From Arenicola marina (Eukaryota > Annelida > Polychaeta > Arenicolidae), in contig OZ025260.1 in assembly GCA_964019135.1 (NCBI GenBank), positions 19,710,254 to 19,774,253 of the forward strand: DNA of 64,000 bases, read 5' to 3'. A program made the position numbers and the translations under genes. Below, one piece after another: positions 37,142-45,831 of this stretch (its first letter is position 1; the number at the start of each line of letters is the position of its first letter). Below the pieces are notes generated by a model. The model was not told the DNA's origin. It did not search any database and was given only the letters and a program-made list of their open reading frames with translations.

Positions 37142-38096
37142 CGGTTGAATTAGATGGCCAACATTTAACCGCTACTCCAAAGGCCAGTAGTATAAACAAA
37201 TGTGATCATCTGAATGACCTACCATTGGATGTCAATGTTTCCCAAACCTTAAAACAAATGACTAATGCAATGAAACCAAACGAAGTATCTCCCGTTGAGG
37301 CACTGCAGTGCGCTGATAATAATCAAGATAAGCATCAACCAAATACTGGCAAATAGAGATGAGTCCTGAAGATAAGCATAAGACTGCCTTTATCACCAAG
37401 TATGGTCTGTTCCAACATACCAAAATGGGGTTTGGCCTATGTAACGCCCCAGCAACGTTCCAACGCGCCATGCAACTGGTCCTCAGGGGCTTGACATGGA
37501 AGGAAGTGTTAGCCTATATTGACGACATCATAGTAGTCGGGTCTAACTTTCATGACCATATTCAAAATCTGAGAAAGGTCTTTGAGCGGATGCGGGAATA
37601 TAACCTAAAACTCAAGGCACGAAAATGTACTCTGTTTCAAACGGAGGTACTATTCCTGGGAAAGTTGGTGAACGAAGAGGGTATTTCGGTAAATCCAGCT
37701 AATGTAGAAGTCGTGATGGAGTGGGAGGTCCCACAAACCGTCCGGGAATTGGAGTCCTTCCTAGGGTTTGTAAACTATCACAGAGAACACATCAAAGATT
37801 TTGCTGCGATATCCTCTCCATTATATCAACTTACAGGATCTAAGAGTAGAAAGACAAAGTTTGAATGGGGAAAAACAGCCCAAGAAGCATTTGACAGATT
37901 GAAAATATCAATGACACAAGCGCCAGTAATGGGTTTTCCCCGACCTGAAGGAGATTTTATATTAGACACTGACGCATCTGATAAAGCTATTGGTGCAGAA
38001 CTGATACAAGTCCAAGATGGCCATGAAAGAGTTATTAGTTATGGCAGTTATGCTCTAACACCTGCTCAAAGAAAGTATTGTACCACTCGAAAATAA
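37142..38096 (+). pseudogene. gypsy pol: reverse transcriptase C-half and start of RNase H
   Basis: About 200 bp after gag contain no protease motif. The reading frame then enters reverse transcriptase at KYWQIEMSPEDK (from about 37,342). The usual upstream protease, fingers and first catalytic aspartate region are absent, a deletion of roughly 1 kb compared with complete gypsy pol. Present are GLFQHTKMGFGLCNAPATFQ, the catalytic YIDD at about 37,517, the FLG motif (VLFLGKLV) and the connection region. RNase H begins with LDTDASDKAIGAEL and breaks at a stop, 38,094-38,096, where the next phase takes over. Confidence 0.92.
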
Positions 38097-38100
38097 CTTA

Positions 38101-40116
38101 TCTGTAGTGAAGTTTACACGACAATATCGCCATTATTTACTGGGTCGAAAATTTATGGTAAGAACCGACCATAATAGTCTTATTTGGTTGATGCGATTCA
38201 AACAAATTGAAGGTCAATTGGCTAGATGGTTAGAGGAGCTAAGCCAGTACGACATGGACATTCAACATAGGCCTGGTAAAAGTCATGGTAACGCCGACGG
38301 TTTGTCTAGAATACCAGACGGTTTAGCTTATTGTGTACACTATCAGAACGGATGTGATCCAACTAATCTTCCTTGTGGCGGATGCAGTTATTGTATAAGG
38401 GCTCATAATCAATGGACTAGATTTGATGCAGACGTAGACGAAGTGGTTCCCTTGGTAGTTCGCCGGGTCACGTCAGAAAATCTACTTGATGTAGATGGGG
38501 CAGAGAGTTTGAATAATGAAGGAGAAGGCAATCCCAACCTGGAGAGGTGTGGGACCTGGTTACATACTTATTCACCAAAGACTCTGCGTGAAAAGCAAAT
38601 GGAAGATCCCGAGCTAGCTACATTGGTAAAGTGGATGGAGCTCAAAGAGCCAGAAGAGAGTGAACTGTATTTGAGTAATCCTACAGTGAAACATTTTTGG
38701 TTGTGCAAGTCGCAGTTGGTGATAATAGAGGGTGTCTTACATTATCAGTGGGAATCTCCGTTGGGCAAACGAATGTTATTGATGGTTCCGAGGTCACTCA
38801 GACCAGAAGTGCTCTCCCAATGTCATGATAGTCGATTTGCTGGCCATTTTGGTTACATAAAGACCATTTCTAGACTAAAACATTCTTTCATGTGGCATAA
38901 TATGAGACAGGAGTGTCTTGCATACACAAGTTCATGTCGAGAATGCAGTCGACATAAGAAAGCTCAGACGAAGCCGAAGGCCGCTTTGGGTAGTTTTCAT
39001 TCTAGTTATCCAATGGAGAGGGTTCACCTTGACATTTTAGGCCCATTTCCAGTAAGTCGCTCTGGAAATCAGTACATTCTGATGATGATAGATCAGTACA
39101 CCAAATGGGTTGAATGTAGTCCTCTACCCCTTCAAACGGCCGAATTAGTGGCAAGAGCAGCAATCAAAGATTTCTTTGTTCGACTCGGGTGCCCCCTCCA
39201 AATCCATACGGATCAGGGAAGACAATTTGACGGGAAACTCTTTCGAGAGATTTGTGAACTTTTAGAAATAGCTAAGACGCGAACCACTCCTTACCATCCA
39301 TCTGCTAATGGTCAGATTGAACGGTATAACCGCATTTTACTCCCTATGATCCGTTCTTACTTGGGAGGAGTCCCAGAAACATGGGACGAGAATCTGCCTT
39401 ATTTGGCTGGAGCCATCAGAGCTACAGAAAATAGACAAACTGGTTTTTCTGCAAATATGATGATGCTAGGCAGGGAAGTCATACAGCCAGTTGATTTGAT
39501 GATGGGAACTGCCTCAGCGAATAGTACCAAAAACACTCCGTATGAGTATGTATCAAACCTACGAAAGACGATCGAAGGTGTTCATGATGTTGCTCGTCAC
39601 CATTTAAAAGCTGCTCAATGTCGCCAGAAAAGGGACTACGACCTTCGTCTTCGACAACGTACATATGATGTTGGGGACCTTGTATATAAAGTGAATTCAG
39701 CCACGAGAATCGGTGAAAGCAATAAGTTAAAGCCAGTTTGGTTAGGACCAATGCTTGTTACGGAAGTTCTTTCGTCAGTGCTGTATAAAATAGCCAATCA
39801 GAAGAGAGAAGAAGTTATCCATCATGACAGGTTGAAACTGTGTAAAGATCGGGTCATTCCCATGTGGATTCGACGTAAGCGACATGATTTGTTGAATTTG
39901 GAAGGAGATGTTCCCACGGATGATGAGGATCTATTGAATGAAGTCTTTAACTTAACTGGTCCCTCGGATCCAGTAGAATTATTGCCAATTTCCATTCCTG
40001 ACGAAAATAGTAGTAGTGAAGAAGACGTGGAAGAAGTGACTATGCCCACTCCCCGAACAACCCGAGCTGGCAGACGAATTAATATTCCTGCTTATTTGAA
40101 AGATTTTACTTTCTAA
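38101..40116 (+). CDS. gypsy pol: RNase H end, integrase and C-terminal tail
   Basis: The frame is open for 670 codons after the frame change at about 38,095; there is no good initiator because it is the downstream part of pol. RNase H continues with RTDHNSLIWLM and NADGLSR. The integrase has an HHCC zinc domain (H near HDSRFAGH, then CRECSRH) and a catalytic core with D in HLDILGPF, D in HTDQGRQF and E in GQIERYNR, the DD35E triad, all intact. A C-terminal region (YDVGDLVYKV, LKPVWLGPM, VIHHDRLKLC) resembles the GPY-type tail that follows many gypsy integrases. A long acidic segment ends the protein. This part looks recently functional. Confidence 0.93.
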   Translation, partial: SVVKFTRQYRHYLLGRKFMVRTDHNSLIWLMRFKQIEGQLARWLEELSQYDMDIQHRPGKSHGNADGLSRIPDGLAYCVHYQNGCDPTNLPCGGCSYCIRAHNQWTRFDADVDEVVPLVVRRVTSENLLDVDGAESLNNEGEGNPNLERCGTWLHTYSPKTLREKQMEDPELATLVKWMELKEPEESELYLSNPTVKHFWLCKSQLVIIEGVLHYQWESPLGKRMLLMVPRSLRPEVLSQCHDSRFAGHFGYIKTISRLKHSFMWHNMRQECLAYTSSCRECSRHKKAQTKPKAALGSFHSSYPMERVHLDILGPFPVSRSGNQYILMMIDQYTKWVECSPLPLQTAELVARAAIKDFFVRLGCPLQIHTDQGRQFDGKLFREICELLEIAKTRTTPYHPSANGQIERYNRILLPMIRSYLGGVPETWDENLPYLAGAIRATENRQTGFSANMMMLGREVIQPVDLMMGTASANSTKNTPYEYVSNLRKTIEGVHDVARHHLKAAQCRQKRDYDLRLRQRTYDVGDLVYKVNSATRIGESNKLKPVWLGPMLVTEVLSSVLYKIANQKREEVIHHDRLKLCKDRVIPMWIRRKRHDLLNLEGDVPTDDEDLLNEVFNLTGPSDPVELLPISIPDENSSSEEDVEEVTMPTPRTTRAGRRINIPAYLKDFTF

Positions 40117-40514
40117 ATATTAGGATATACAGGGCAAATGCGCATTATGATGTGTTTATCTTGTTCTGTTCATGTAAAATATGTTTGACGATTTGTTGGT
40201 TGCTTGTATAATGTCTTCTGTCCTGAGAGATGAGATGTAAATATGGATGAGTATTAGCAACATATGAGTGTATTAGCCCTAATCTGCCTGGGCATCTGCT
40301 TTAACGTTATTTCTTGACGACTTTGGTCGATGAGAAAGATTAAAAATATTGCAGTTTTGGCCTGTAATACTGGTTTAAACTATGCATGATTATATTTAGT
40401 CCCTGCAATAATTATGTGCCCAATGTATAAATGATGTGTACCTGTTTCAGTTTTGTACCATATTTGTGTATGATATCTGATGGTCAGAACTGATAATATA
40501 ACTGCTTCCCTCTC

Positions 40515-40530
40515 GAAGAAAGCAGGGTAG
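40515..40530 (+). other. polypurine tract
   Basis: GAAGAAAGCAGGGTAG lies 2 bp before the 3' LTR. It is the expected primer site for plus-strand DNA synthesis. The 400 bp between pol and this tract are untranslated and featureless. Confidence 0.75.
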
Positions 40531-40532
40531 TG

Positions 40533-40954
40533 TGTAGTGACGCGGGAAATCTAAAATATCCGGAAATACCCGACTATGCAAATAAGTGTTCGGGGTTGGT
40601 CGGAATCATGTGACGAGGGGGACGACATGGGTTTCAGCGCGAAATAGGGACAGTGACAGAAAAGCCTTTGACTAGTACGGACTGATGTAGCTGTAGGTCG
40701 ACAGACTAACGGACATTTTCCTCCCTTTATACAGACGCCCATACCATAATCCCCATATTATATGTAGAGTAAAACTCCATATGACGTCGGTCGGTAAAGC
40801 GGTGATGTATGAAGTAGAGGTCTTTTCGTGAACGCCATCGCTGTTCCACACAAGTTTACAGTAATTCTTTGGTAAGTGATTTTGGACCCAGTTTGTTGTA
40901 ATCGTTAATGTTCTTATATTATGCATAAATTATAATAACCGTAAAAATAATATA
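40533..40954 (+). repeat. 3' LTR (422 bp)
   Basis: Same length and sequence as the 5' LTR except for the base at the fifth position from its end. It is followed by the GATC duplication at 40,955-40,958. Confidence 0.95.
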
Positions 40955-40958
40955 GATC

Positions 40959-42260
40959 TAAGCTTTAAACAATTTAAGGCAAAAATTGCTTCGTTAACGC
41001 GTTACATGTTCTAGATCTAAGCTTAGGCCTAGATCCAGATCTAGATCCGTTAGGTCTACAATCTAGTTCAGCTTTTGTAAATATAGATCAAGGTTGGTGA
41101 TCCAAAAGGTGCTAGATCTAACATCACATTTAGGCTATAATCATATAACTTTCACCACTTATTTGTGTCACATTTAATTAACTGGGTTATTTGACAGTTC
41201 ATCAGGCATCCGTGCAGGATCCGTCAAGAAATTTGTACTGGTTCCTGGACAAGCTAAGGGAACCATTTGATTGGGACAACTGTCTTTTATAGCCTTTCAT
41301 TAAAATAGACTTCTAATGCAGATCTAGCTGGAAATTAATGTAAGACTTACTAAGCTTAAAATTACATGTGGAGCTGGCCGTTGCAACGGCTGTACCAAAA
41401 TAAACATAAACAGAAAATGTTACCTTTGACCACAAGCAGTGTCAACGGCCACCGCCAAAGAAAATATGGCGCTCCGGACACTTCTATTGTCTCATATAAT
41501 TTAGCGCTTGGGCCCCCTGTCGGTGGCACCGGTAAACGACTTGCTTACACACGTTTATGACGTTTCAAATCAGCAAAGTTTTCATTTTTGTGGCGGACAA
41601 TTCATGAATTTGAAATGTTTTGCTCATTGGCAGATAATTGGTGAGCGATATGGTAGGTGTTTATTGTCTGTTATGAACCTTAAGGCCTTAGGTTTGTGTT
41701 CTTATACGCAAATTTGGCATTCAAAAACAGCGAAACAACTCCACATGCAACTTTAAGTTGGATCAAAGCTTTAAAAAAAATTGAGGCAAAAATTGCTGTT
41801 GTTTGGCAGATTTTTAACAAAAAATGTAATTAAGCTTAGTCTACATCTAGAGATAAGTTAGATCTATTAAGATCTTCGAACATCTATCCATTGGCATTCT
41901 TTAATATAAGCTTACTTTAAAAAGTAACCTTACTCTAATTATCGAATCAAAGCAACATCTGTGTTCATTCAAACGAGTTGTTTGAAAGTTCATTAGGCGT
42001 CCGTGTAGGATCCGTCAAATAACTAACTTCTAATATAGATTAGCTAGAAGGTAATATACAAAGCTGGATCCAAGCTTTAAACAATTTGGCGCAAAAATTG
42101 CTTTTTTTTGGTTTATAACAAACCCTTTAGTTAAGATTAGCCTACATCTAGAGATAAGTTATCAAGATCTTCGAACATCTATCCATTAGCATTCTTCATT
42201 ATATTTAAAAAGTAGTAAGTTCTTACAGTAGTCCAATTATCAAATCAAAACAAGTTGTGC
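40959..42260. repeat. AT-rich tandem units B and C (right of the gypsy element)
   Basis: Unit A resumes after the gypsy element at 40,959. Unit B starts near 41,073 and unit C near 41,960; GGATCNAAGCTTTAAA, GGCAAAAATTGCT, CTACATCTAGAGATAAGTTA, GATCTTCGAACATCTATCCA and TTCATTAGGCGTCCGTGTAG words repeat at 41,757-42,010 and 42,060-42,230. These paralogous junctions (for example TTTAAGTTGGATCAAAGCTT at 41,752) show what the gypsy target looked like before insertion. A 380-bp stretch at 41,370-41,755 is present only in unit B and shows no recognisable gene. Confidence 0.75.
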
Positions 42261-43030
42261 TCCCCTTCTTTAGCACATCTACTTCAAAACTAAAAGCTTC
42301 TATCACAGCTGCGTGTCATTTGGGATCTCTGTCTATCGTAGACTACTTCTTGCTGGTTTTGCTGTGTTGAATGAGGGCCGACCACCCTTACTTAAAAAAA
42401 TATTCACAGTACTTTGCTTCACACTGGGTAACCGTAACACAACCCAGTCAACCAGTCGTCCAGTTTCAAATTCTAGAGATCTTGAGCATAATTACTCACG
42501 CTCATTACATGAGCTGAGTCGTGAAGTTACAAATCCAAATCAGGGAGCAGGAAGGCAGGAACATAACTATTGCCGGCCACATCTATCTGACCATGGCACT
42601 CCACCTACACCATGCAATGATCGCTCCCCATAAAACACGGCACTTTTAAACTTTGAGAACAAACATTTTCGGTCAGTCAATGTACCAGGGGATGGAAATT
42701 GATTTCATTGCCTTAGCCTATTTTTAGATGGCAATTTCTCTCGAACAAAAGATCACAAATAAAGCAACCTAGGGTAATAGAAACCTAAATCATGACAGAT
42801 TCGGTCAGCGGCAGGTCACTTGACTACAAATCAAATGTACTACTAGACTACTAGATTTACTTTTTCAGTACCAAAACTTTGATATTAAATATACAAAATA
42901 GCATAATATGTAAAACTTCACCTTTAAAAAGAACAAGTCATAACTAAGGTTATGAGAAACAGTTTAGCCCAGTTATCATCAGTGGGGGTCCAAAAAATTG
43001 CTTCACAACAAAGTCAAAGTCTACGCTCGC
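42261..43030. other. AT-rich right end of the insertion
   Basis: It contains an unrecognised 106-codon frame (42,313-42,633) and otherwise stops in all phases. I see nothing else until the inverted CTACGCTCGC terminus. Confidence 0.4.
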
Positions 43031-43400
43031 CTTCTAGGTTTTACCTACAGTTAGGAGTCGTAAACTCTTACTTAATCTTTTACTCACAAACACAGACAGT
43101 CCTCCGGGAGTCCTACCGTACTTAGCCCTTCTTTTTCCGTGCATAAAGTATCCTGTGTGGTTATCGAGTAAATCGTCTACATCTTTATCACATTTTGTCC
43201 ATGTTTCACTTAAGGCAATCACATCAAATTGTTCTAAGTAGGGCACAAAATTTGGGCAGTTTCTGGCATCGCGTAAACCGTGTACATTCCAATACACAAA
43301 TTTGAGGAGCAGTTCGGGCCGGGCCAATGTCCTATTGGCGAATGGATGTGGTGCACACAATCTGTCCGTTGTCATCGACTACAAAGGTTTCGTTATCCAC
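43031..43400 (-). pseudogene. LINE B ORF2: start of the endonuclease
   Basis: On the minus strand the frame reads an APE-type endonuclease N-terminus: VYWNVHGLRDARN (N of the metal/phosphate-binding motif), FDVIALSETWT (with the catalytic E) and GGLSVFVSKRLSKSLRLL. It is cut at about 43,031, 90-100 residues into the domain, and the same domain resumes at 33,110. The ATG at 43,375 is 20-30 residues before the endonuclease motif, compatible with an ORF2 start. Confidence 0.85.
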
Positions 43401-43502
43401 GTGAAGTTTGTCGTAACGTAGACTGGCCCGCTTCCCATGGTATTTGGCCTCCTTCATCTTCGGGTATAGGATCTTGCAGACATCTCGGACGCGTTGGCTG
43501 AT

Positions 43503-44138
43503 TCAGTCTTCGCTTATCTTCAGGGGTGAGCTTTTCGGCAACGTCCTCGCTTTTTCCAGTACTGCGTTTTCCTTTTTCCATTGGAGAAATTTGACGATAA
43601 TTGGCCGTGTTCGGTTTTCTTGTTTCTTGCCAAGCTTGTGTGCTCGCTCGATCTCCCACATGTTGTTGTCGCCGGCGTCTGTTATTTTCAAACAGTCTCG
43701 CATAGCGTGACGGACCGTCTCTTCAATTTTTTCCCAGGTTTCCCCGCTTCCTTCTTGAAGGCAAAAGAATATAAGGTTGTTTCTGCGAGAGTATTTTTGT
43801 TGACGGGTTATGTCACCATGCAGTTGTTTCATCCTTCCTTCCATGGTCTGTTTCTCTCTTTCCATCTGTTTATTTGCATCGCCTTGCTGAGTGCTGAGCT
43901 CTTCCTGCCTGGTACTGAGCAATTCGACGGCCGCGGCACAGAGCTCAAGTTTGTGGTCAACGTTTGCCATGTGTTCTTCAATATGGCTCAAGTGCGCCTG
44001 AAGCTCACACTGGGCCTCCCGGACGGCATTGACGTCTTTCCGAAGCTCAGTAACCAGTGTCACCAGTGTTGTGAGCAGTTTTTCAGTGTTTTCACCGACC
44101 TTCACCGGCTCAAGTTCCTCCTCGCGCAGAAGGTCAAA
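43503..44138 (-). pseudogene. LINE B ORF1 (coiled coil plus RRM-like), 5'-truncated
   Basis: About 200 codons on the minus strand. A coiled-coil half (residues about 1-110, heptad-like LVTELRKDVNAVREAQCELQ, HIEEHMANVDHKLEL) is followed by an L1-type RNA-binding half with RRNNLIFF, ERAHKLGKK and RPIIVKFLQWKKENAVL. These are the hallmarks of LINE ORF1 proteins, which bind their RNA as trimers. The frame is open upstream of any ATG to the array junction at 44,138, so the true start is missing. The product ends at about 43,503, roughly 130 bp before the ORF2 start. Confidence 0.85.
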
Positions 44139-44445
44139 CCTCTCTTAACTTAGGGTGGCTCCCCTTCCATAACTTAGGGTGTGTCCCCTGCCCTAACTTG
44201 GGGTGCCTCCCCTCTCCTAGCTTGGGGCAGAGTCCCAATTTGAGGTGTCTTCCCTCCATTATCTTTCGGCATCACCTGAATTTGGAATGTCTCCCCTCCC
44301 CTAACTTGGGGTACCGCTCCAACTTGGTTTGTCTTCCCTCCAATAACTCTGGGTACCATCCAAACTTGGAGTGTCTGCCCCCCCCCCCTACTATCTCAGT
44401 CTCGCCTCCCCTAACTTAGGTATGTCCCCTCTCCAAACTCCTTAA
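44139..44445. repeat. 44-bp minisatellite, right part
   Basis: About seven half-unit-like copies of CCCTAACTTGGGGT, alternating with CAACTTGGAGTGTCT, the same 44-bp unit as 30,026-30,187. It begins at the 5' junction of LINE B. Confidence 0.85.
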
Positions 44446-45387
44446 ACCCCCTAACCCCCGCCCCCACCCCTTCCCCCTTGGATCCTGCTGAGTACCATCT
44501 GTACCGATAAAATTTACGTTGACAGAGATGAAGTATACATTATTGGTCGTCGTGGTGGAAAAAAAATCATTTAACCTCCCCCCCCCCATCCCCTTTCCCT
44601 CCCACATACATATTTTATTCATATGATCAGGATGTAACGCGCCAATAATCGATGGCATTGCGAATATCGGGCCCTGTATGAAAATAGCCTGAGACCCATC
44701 TGGCTCGCCATGCAAATACACTGCGTCGATCGACAGTCGGAAAACAAAAAGGGAGGTTCCGCATGTAAAGATTCCTTATACATTTGTCTATGTTTGTTGT
44801 ATTTTGCAGTTTAAATAACTCTCTATCACGCAAACTGGAAATATGGGTGTTGCAGGTCACAATTCGTAGTGCGGGTCTCAACTGCCTCGCCTTCCTGCCA
44901 TTTCGTTCATGTAAAAAAAAAGTTGCTTCTTGTGGGGTTAATAGGGTAAAGTAAGTGACCCCCTTAAAAATATAGTCCAGTGAATAGATTTTGGTAGATT
45001 TTGGAAACACTATTCCTAGATACCTAAGGAATGAGAAAAAACAGGTTTCATTACTATGGCAATTTGTTTTGGGTACATCCCTATTTTGCCCGGACTATCT
45101 GGCAATCATGTCGTTAACATGCCACGTGTTTTTGTCATCTTCAGAGGTCAACAGACCGTTCCAGATACCCCTGGCGACATATATCGTCAATACTTGACAC
45201 TGCGTGTTTCGGGTTAGAAAACCTATTCCCGCAGGCTTTTACCATGCATGCCTGTGGAGTTGGTTCAGGTGCCCGCCTTCAACGTTTCTTTTGTCAGGGG
45301 TAGGTTGGTTCTATGGCATTGTTATTCACAAAACAAACACACAAGATGTCTCTATAAACATTCCCGTAAGTATTGTATTATTTTAAT
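44446..45387. other. spacer, no gene supported
   Basis: A 127-codon minus-strand frame (44,627-45,010) and shorter plus frames contain no recognisable domain and overlap each other. C- and G-runs occur near 44,380 and 44,580. No RNA gene was recognised. Confidence 0.4.
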
Positions 45388-45390
45388 GGA

Positions 45391-45441
45391 ACCACAGCTT
45401 ATATTTCACTAGATTAAGAACAGTTTAACAGTCCTGTCTGT
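45391..45441. repeat. 51-bp segment shared with 17,132-17,182
   Basis: Same sequence as the copy near 17.1 kb with one substitution. Here it is joined directly to the 37-bp array, which gives a clean breakpoint. Confidence 0.85.
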
Positions 45442-45764
45442 TATCATCGCTTTAGCTTGCACTGTATGTTATCTCTGGTATCATCGCTATAGCTTGCACT
45501 GTATGTTATCTCTGGTATCATCGCTATAGCTTGCACTCTATGTTATCTCTGGTATCATCGCTATAGCTTGCACTGTATGTTATCTCTGGTATCATCGCTA
45601 TAACTTGCACTGTATATTATCTCTGGTATCATCGCTATAGCTTGCATTGTATGTTATCTCTGTTGTCATCGCTATAACTTGCATTGTATGTTATCTCTGT
45701 TATCATCGCTATAACTTGCATTGTATGTTATCTCTGGTATCATCGCTATAGCTTGCACTGTATG
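45442..45764. repeat. 37-bp minisatellite, array B
   Basis: Nearly nine copies of the same unit as 11,021-12,272, with private variants (GCTATAACTTGCA, TCTCTGTTRTCATC). It is followed after 67 bp, which include the palindrome-like TACCATGGTATACCATG, by the 19-bp array. Confidence 0.96.
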
Positions 45765-45831
45765 CCCTTACGAAAAAATACCATGAGATTACCATGGTAT
45801 ACCATGATAAATTTATCTAGGTATTATAGGG

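Larger units (their letters stand above)
33860..40954 (+). mobile_element. Ty3/gypsy LTR retrotransposon, recent but defective
   Basis: The 7,095-bp element has two 422-bp LTRs that differ at one position that I can see (34,278, C versus A). It is flanked by GATC duplications at 33,856-33,859 and 40,955-40,958. The order gag, (protease missing), reverse transcriptase, RNase H, integrase is that of Ty3/gypsy. Lesions include a frame change in gag, an in-frame stop before the zinc knuckle, loss of the protease and the first half of reverse transcriptase, and a frame change at the start of RNase H. Near-identical LTRs together with these lesions suggest that a defective copy was mobilised in trans. 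Confidence 0.95.
33111..43030. mobile_element. candidate ~2.8-kb TIR insertion, now 9.9 kb with a gypsy element inside
   Basis: This is the sequence that separates the two halves of LINE B. It starts GCGAGCGTAG at 33,111 and ends with the inverse CTACGCTCGC at 43,030, a 10-bp terminal inverted repeat. Without the gypsy element it would be about 2.8 kb of AT-rich DNA with no transposase. No target-site duplication is visible, and about 15-20 endonuclease codons of LINE B seem to be lost at the junction, so a deletion accompanied the insertion or the true ends differ. GACCCCCAGTGGTG at 33,213 and a similar inverse block at 42,978 may be subterminal repeats. A 106-codon frame at 42,313-42,633 has no recognisable domain. 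Confidence 0.5.
30188..44138 (-). mobile_element. LINE B, minus strand, split by a 9.9-kb insertion
   Basis: The 3' part lies at 30,188-33,110 and the 5' part at 43,031-44,138, both on the minus strand. The two parts are complementary: the right part has the ORF1 end and the start of the endonuclease, the left part the rest of the endonuclease, reverse transcriptase and C-terminal region, with little missing between them. The outer ends abut the same 44-bp minisatellite, and CCTCTCT occurs at both junctions (30,180-30,186 and 44,139-44,145) as a likely target-site duplication. ORF1 is cut at the 5' junction, so the copy was 5'-truncated on insertion. The alternative, two independent copies, would need matching breakpoints and matching flanks by chance. 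Confidence 0.75.

Noticed and set aside
42313..42633. 106-codon frame as a gene
   Set aside because: No recognised domain, no homologous unit in the neighbouring tandem copies and no splice or promoter context.
33111..43030. Polinton/Maverick-type large transposon
   Set aside because: Inverted termini are only about 10 bp and there is no DNA polymerase, retroviral-like integrase outside the gypsy element, or capsid gene.
44627..45010. 127-codon minus-strand frame as a gene
   Set aside because: No recognisable domain or codon pattern; overlapped by other frames and next to decayed repeats.
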